Shown: positions 59,063 through 64,000 of the stretch, one piece after another | How positions within the stretch are numbered: the stretch's first letter is position 1 | Layout: every line of letters begins with the position of its first letter | DNA from: Sphagnum compactum | Lineage: Eukaryota; Bryophyta; Sphagnopsida; Sphagnales | Direction: 5' to 3' | Assembly (NCBI GenBank): GCA_965153455.1 | Contig: OZ234494.1 | Coordinates: 20,398,001-20,462,000, forward strand | DNA: 64,000 nt | Notes under the pieces: model-generated | Databases searched by the model: none | The model's input: the letters and a program-made list of their open reading frames with translations, nothing else | What the model was told of the DNA's origin: nothing | Position numbers and translations under genes: made by a program

Positions 59063-61299
59063 TTAGGAAATGAAGTTATGAGCATTTGCCGTAGCATTAT
59101 AAAATTTACATCTTTGTACTGTTCTTTGTTGTGCATTTGTGTAAAACCAAAAGATGCATGAGAATGGAGATTTCCACACTAATCCAGGTGCCATACCAAC
59201 ACTGTGTGGAAGGTCTGGTGGGTTGCCTCCTCTGGTGGACACCAATTGAACAAATGTATATGGACCCAACAAAGATCTGCAAAAGTAACCCCAACAATTG
59301 TTCAATTGTTGATATCAAACTAAAAAATCAACCAAAATGAACAACAAATTTTATAGATACCCTAAAAATTTGCCACTGATATTTACTGTCTAACAAGTCA
59401 TCAAACTGAGGTTCATCCACAACTAAGTCATAAGGGGTTGCCATTGGATGCTGCACTAGTGGGTGCTGGGTCACATAATCCTCAATGCTTTCCCTTAGTT
59501 TGAGTGCAAGGTTGGTTTTGTTGTCAAATGGCTTACGTATTTCCGCTGCTGCTGGTGATGTTGAACAAAGCCCAAGGCACATCACCTTCAGATATTGACA
59601 CAGGATTCATAAAGTTCTGTCCTGAAAGCCAGAATCCATGAAGCTGCCCGAAGATATGCCAGCTCAAGCTGCTTCCAAATATATCGGGTCTCCGGCATTT
59701 TGAATACCTTCCCACTACATGACCCCCACACACATCATAGAGTGCAGCGGTTGCAGTTTTTTCCAACCACAAGCTCCCATTGAATTGGTATGATACCCTT
59801 CCTTGAGCATAGAACCCCTCCACAACCTGCCCATTGGGTGCATTGAGAGATTCAGGTACACTTGCAGGAGGAAGAAGGTCTTGTGTATAGATGAAGAATT
59901 CAGCCAAAAAAGGAACTTCTACTGATGGTTCCTCGTCTGTACACAAACATGCTGCAGGAGCATGACCACCTTGAGGATTCCATAGCACAACATATGACAC
60001 CAATGAGGCTGCTCCCAGGTTTTTATGGCTTGTTGCCTTCATAAGACTTGCTAATGTAGTAGTACTTCGAGTATTCGGGTTTTGCAGAATTGCAATTGGA
60101 ATCCCTGAAAAACAATTGCCAAATTTTGCAAATTTTAGAAATCAAATGTCCTTCTTCAATTGAAAGCCTTTTTGAACCAAAACCAACCTTGCACATTATG
60201 AGAAATTCTCTCAAAATTTACACTGTCACCTTACCATCATCAACCTAGGTTTACAGAACCATTGTCATAAAATAAAAAACTTGTTCCTCAACTTTGAAAA
60301 CAGGAGCAAAATTAGGAAAAGACACTCCATTTACAATTTCCATGATTTTGCTTGATGAAAATTTGTTTGACACAAGTTCCAGGTTCCTATTCTCTCGCAT
60401 AATGTGTATGCAAGTAATATCAGCATTTCTAGCAATGTCCCCAGTACAAATTCCACCTGCAATTTGAGATTTGATAGTAATGGAGGGGAAGAAAAAAAAA
60501 CCTGTGACAATGCTTGCAAGGAAGCCAGATTCAGCAGCATCCCCATCAGAGTTCAAAAATGTCCAGTAGAAGTTGTATGTTGTGATTTGCGAACAAAACT
60601 ATAATTTCCCACGTGCTTATCGGTATTGAAGTCTAGTAGGTCACCCACTCCTCCAATTAAGACCCACATCCCATCTGCACATGTGTAGACATGCACTCCA
60701 TTGCTCGTCTTCAGTGTACTTTGAAGGCTGTAGAATGATGTTTGGAAAGAATCATCAGCCAATTTTTCAAGGCACAAAAAAAGAGCTCCCAAATTTCTAA
60801 GGTACAATAAGTACAGTGTCAAAAAAGCCTTCAAAGACTCAAAGAAGTGTACAGAATCGACTATTATGAACAAACAAAATGGCATCATTTTCTTCTACGT
60901 GATCTAGCAAGTCTTTGATAATATAGTTTGTATCCGAATCAGACAATTTGTTGATTTACATCAAACTCTGGTTTTCTCATTGCATCTCTTTTATATTAAA
61001 AAAGTATTGTTTAACAATTCACATCCTTGGGTCGGAACTCAGAACAACCTGTTGCCTATTGGAGGGAGCACAGATGTAACATCTGAATGCTTGAAGTTTG
61101 AAGGAAAGGATGGGCAATGGTGCTTGAAGCAGCTTGTGCTTGAATAACAATTTGGCACCACATCAGAAGTACCCCACATGATGATGATGATAGAAGAACA
61201 AATGCCCTGTGCAACATTCTGCAACCAGGAGGAGTCGACAGTTTCCCAGAGCTTGATCTTGGAAGCTATAATAATACTTCGGTCCAAAAGCTTGCACAT
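59063..61299 (-). CDS. Tandem DUF3455 protein, with an apparent 1-base frameshift
   Basis: Family of unknown function (DUF3455), found in bacteria, fungi and some plants. Proposed exons: 61049-61299, 60502-60727, 59537-60104, 59063-59276. Domain 1 holds GVHVYTCADGMWVLIGGVGD, then a junction, then YWTFLNSDGD, LMKATSHKNLG and SLVSYVVLWNPQGGHAPAAC. Domain 2 holds LPPASVPESLNAPNG, VVGRYS, PWALFNITSSSGN, then, after an intron in the right phase, GPYTFVQLVSTRGGNPPD and WKSPF. Within exon 2 the frame that fits up to about 60595 meets TGA at 60554-60556, while the fitting frame downstream is shifted; one added base near 60570-60600 would restore about 419 codons. So this is a recent pseudogene, a sequence error or a missed splice. 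The N-terminus (start at 61299) is uncertain, and no clear signal peptide is seen. Confidence 0.7.
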
Positions 61300-61588
61300 T
61301 TAATACATATATATGAGTATTATACATACTCACTCTCCTTGTGAGTGATCCTGAGCATTGCTGTTGAAAGATTTTTGATTTGCAAATTTCAAGTTGCCTC
61401 CCTCACACTCTAGTTTGCAAAACAATTAGTGAGTAATGAGATTTCCAATCTCCACCAGATGCTATGACTCCAAAAACACAGGGGATTGCAAAAGTAACTT
61501 GGGGGCCAAACAAGAAGCCTAAAATGCTCAAAGTTGGCCCTCAAAGGCCCCCTTGGTTCTCAACCCTGACTCTCTCTGTGAGAATTGA

Positions 61589-61613
61589 TGGGTATCACAT
61601 ACTGTGATACCCA
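61589..61613. repeat. Perfect hairpin, 11-bp arms
   Basis: TGGGTATCACA, then TAC, then the exact reverse complement TGTGATACCCA. No T-tract follows directly, and its function is unknown. Confidence 0.85.
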
Positions 61614-61745
61614 GGCTGAGAACCTACCCACCCACAAGTTCTCACACTAGTGAAAAATCAAGTTCTGAGAACTGGTTTTTAGGCTGAGAACCTACCCGTC
61701 AGTTCTCACACTAGTGAAAATCGAGTTCTGAGAAACCGATTTTAA
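61613..61745. repeat. Two-copy tandem duplication, about 67 bp
   Basis: GGCTGAGAACCTACCC, AGTTCTCACACTAGTGAAAA, and AAGTTCTGAGAA or GAGTTCTGAGAA occur in both copies, starting at about 61614 and 61682. CTCACACTAGTGA contains the palindrome TCACTAGTGA in imperfect form. Confidence 0.85.
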
Positions 61746-62239
61746 TTTTTAATTTTTTTAATATTGAGACCCCAAAAGGCCATCAAAGGTTTGAGCCTGA
61801 ACCCAATTCTTAGTGTTTAATTTTTTAAATAGGGATTTATCCAATAGTTTAAATATTTGCCCCCATCACAGTTTCAGAGATAAAATTGTGACGGACGGGC
61901 CAATCAAAGAGGCTCATTGGAAAAAAAGAAAATTTATAAGGTAATAAATGGACCCTTGGGTCCATTTATCTGATTCGGCACTCAGGTGTCAAATAATTAT
62001 TTTATTTTCAAAATCTAATTTGGCAATAAGAAATAATACTTCATGATTTTTTGGCCTTCTCAATGTTATTATGCGAAAATAAAAATATTCAACAAAAATG
62101 ATTGATCAGTGCACTTTATGTTCATCAAAAGATGCATTGAAAGCGAATTATTTTGGAAATTCTTTTGTCAATCATAAAAATTTGCTGCCACAAAGAAAAA
62201 TGAAACTAAAGTTTGCCTATCTAGAATTATAGGTGATAT

Positions 62240-62830
62240 AGTATGAACTATGAACCACTTATGATTCACGAAGAGTGTTTATGTTCATCTCTCCTTTGCT
62301 CCAGCTCTTCAAGCTTTTTCTTGTTTTTTCTTCCAGCTCACACAAGTTTTCAAGTTTTGTCACCTTCACCAAGCTCAAAACCTCACATTTAGTTATTTGT
62401 TTAACCAACTCTTGTTTTTGCCACTCGTCTTCTTCTTGTTGTTCTTGCCGTCTTTTGAATTGACTTTTTTTTTGTGATTTGCAAGGTGGCACACATTTCA
62501 TCATTTTGTGTGCACATCTTGGCGATTGTCATCTTGTTGTTAGTTACACGTCTCAATGGTCACCTTCTTTTTTTTGTTGAGTCTTTTCCTTGTTGCTTTT
62601 GGCACTTATCTTCTCCTTGTTGGCGTTGGCATTCTCTTTGGTGCTCTTGACGTTTGTCTTCTCCTTGCTATTGTTGTTGTTCATCTGAGCGGCTTCTCCT
62701 TGCTACTCTTGTCACTCGTGTTGTCCTTGTTACTTTTACTTCTCATATTCTCCTTTTTACTATTGCTAATCTTGTCACTCCTCTTCTCTTTGTTACTCTT
62801 GGGGGTCTTCTTTTTAATCATTAACGATTA
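62240..62830. repeat. C/T-rich low-complexity repeat (CTTCTCCTTGTTACTCTTG-like)
   Basis: Phrases of CTTCTCCTTG, TTGTTACTCTTG and TTGTCACTC recur throughout. The plus frame gives a Leu-rich chain (62556-62831) and the minus frame a Lys/Ser/Glu-rich one; both follow from composition. The minus frame at 62259-62504 looks somewhat more protein-like but is unrecognised. Confidence 0.55.
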
Positions 62831-62834
62831 AAAG

Positions 62835-64000
62835 CATGGAAAATTTAAAGGATGTGGGCAAAGAGGTAGTGTATCCCAGGTCCATTGAAGAAGGATACTT
62901 GTGGTTTTGCAATAGTTTTTTGTGCAACTATTTCAACAACACCAATGGAAAATAATTCAAATGTAGATGTTGTAGTTTGATGGGATTTGTTAGTAAAACG
63001 ACCAAACTTTTGGAAAAACAAACAACACGTCATTATTTCATGGGCTTTCTATGCACCTTTGAGCTCCTCTCTAACATTGCCAAAGGTAAATTCAAGTTCA
63101 AATTCAAATTGAAACCAAATGGAACAAATGAAATGTGTTGTTTGTTATTCGAATGCTCTAGGTGTAGGATAGAAAAAAGGTGTGATAAATTACAAACCTG
63201 CAAATGGGAATTTTGCACTTTGCAAGCACTTGGAAACCAACCATCGATAGTTTTGGGGTAGGTGGAATGAATGAGAAAAGGATGGGCCAAAAGCAAAAAG
63301 GGGCCTGACAAAAAAAAGGTCTAGTTCAACCCTTAGTGTCATTTCCAATTTTTTTGGTATTGTTGTTTGGTATCCCAAAATGATCCCCATTAAAGCATTT
63401 TGAGGAGGACCTTGTGTTGCTAATAGTTTAAAAACTTGTGCCATTACCATCTGTGGAGGCATCATTTTTTAAGAAATTATTTTTGAGGCAAATTCCTTGC
63501 CTCGATTTTCCATCAAAACGAGTCTTGAAAGAAGTTTTGATGCCTAGGATGGCAAAGAAAACCAAAGAGAATTTTGTATCTCCTTCACTTGCTTCATGTA
63601 ACATTTTGTTAAAGATAGAAAATTATTGAAATTAGTTATCGAATTTTCTTTATCGAAATTGGTTACCAATTTTTCATTACCAAAACATGTTATTGGATTT
63701 TTCTTACCAAAACTCCTTATCAAATTTCATAGTCAACTAGATTTACTTACCAGATTTGAATGTTAATTTAAGAACCGAAATCTTTGGGATTAAGCTAATA
63801 GTTTTTTTTTTAATACTTTTCTTGAAGGTACTTAAAATTATTTACCTTAGTGGACTTGACAAGGGGTGTTTTGAAATAAATAACTCTTTGTTGTTTTTTT
63901 TTTTACGTGAAGTTTTTTATTACTTGATTTTTTCTTCATATGCTACAAGTATTGTCTTATTAGGCAAGGTTTTCTATTTGTATTTGTTTTAGATTTTTTT
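62835..64000. other. No gene recognised
   Basis: AT-rich sequence with short frames on both strands (for example 62977-63261). A run of ACCAAA/TTACCAA phrases at 63650-63750 is low-complexity. Nothing supports a gene. Confidence 0.45.

Larger units (their letters stand above)
61300..62230. other. Upstream region of the DUF3455 gene, with hairpin and short tandem repeat
   Basis: Contains a perfect hairpin (61589-61613) and a 67-bp duplication (61613-61745), listed separately. The remainder is AT-rich without a recognised gene; the DUF3455 promoter is presumably in its left part. Confidence 0.5.

Noticed and set aside
59328-59585. 85-codon minus frame between DUF3455 exons 3 and 4
   Set aside because: Overlaps exon 3 in another frame and lies mostly in the intron; the splice from 59537 to 59276 continues the DUF3455 match in phase.
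62556-62831. Leu-rich hydrophobic frame resembling a membrane protein
   Set aside because: Arises from a CTTCTC/TTGTTACTC low-complexity tract.

Overview
Nuclear DNA of a land plant. The evidence is six intron-rich genes with plant-specific families (BREVIS RADIX, the FYVE protein FREE1, an RSZ-type SR splicing factor, plant AP-2 mu), short TTTAGGG-type telomeric motifs, and a canonical plant CACTA transposon end. Intergenic DNA is AT-rich and full of repeats. A gene with two DUF3455 domains and the gene density suggest a non-seed plant, possibly a moss. That lineage guess is inference and weak.

Layout. 1-16.3 kb: no gene recognised; decayed repeats, a complete 1.1-kb non-autonomous CACTA element (6006-7118) with perfect terminal repeats and target duplication, and a probable 2.6-kb TIR element (about 9096-11661). 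16.4-17.8 kb: a 578-bp tandem duplication. 18.3-25.1 kb: a divergent gene pair, RSZ splicing factor on minus and FREE1/FYVE1 endosomal sorting protein on plus, sharing a 622-bp intergenic region with a telo-box. 25-42 kb: repeats, including a 133-bp tandem array, a 178-bp tandem array, a dispersed family centred on the palindrome TAGCCAAATTTGGCTA, inverted telomere-like motifs and long poly-G/poly-C tracts; one decayed exon-like ORF (26636-26974). 42.3-44.5 kb: a BREVIS RADIX-like gene (plus). 46.3-51.2 kb: the AP-2 mu subunit gene (minus, 13 coding exons). 51.4-54.1 kb: repeats, including a second copy of a repeat also seen at 0.4 kb. 54.7-58.3 kb: a chloroplast-type NAD(P)-binding atypical SDR gene (plus). 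59.06-61.3 kb: a tandem DUF3455 gene (minus) with an apparent one-base frameshift. 61.3-64 kb: AT-rich DNA with low-complexity tracts.

The genes do not form a pathway. FREE1 (ESCRT-linked sorting of ubiquitinated cargo) and AP-2 mu (clathrin-mediated endocytosis) both act in endocytic trafficking and lie about 20 kb apart; nothing suggests this is more than coincidence. I found no CRISPR, phage or bacterial-type system, and no tRNA or rRNA gene. The most unusual items are the extra zinc-ribbon-like motif inside FREE1, the frameshifted two-domain DUF3455 gene, and the structured repeats. Exon boundaries were placed by hand from GT/AG sites, reading phase and remembered family similarity; no alignment was run.
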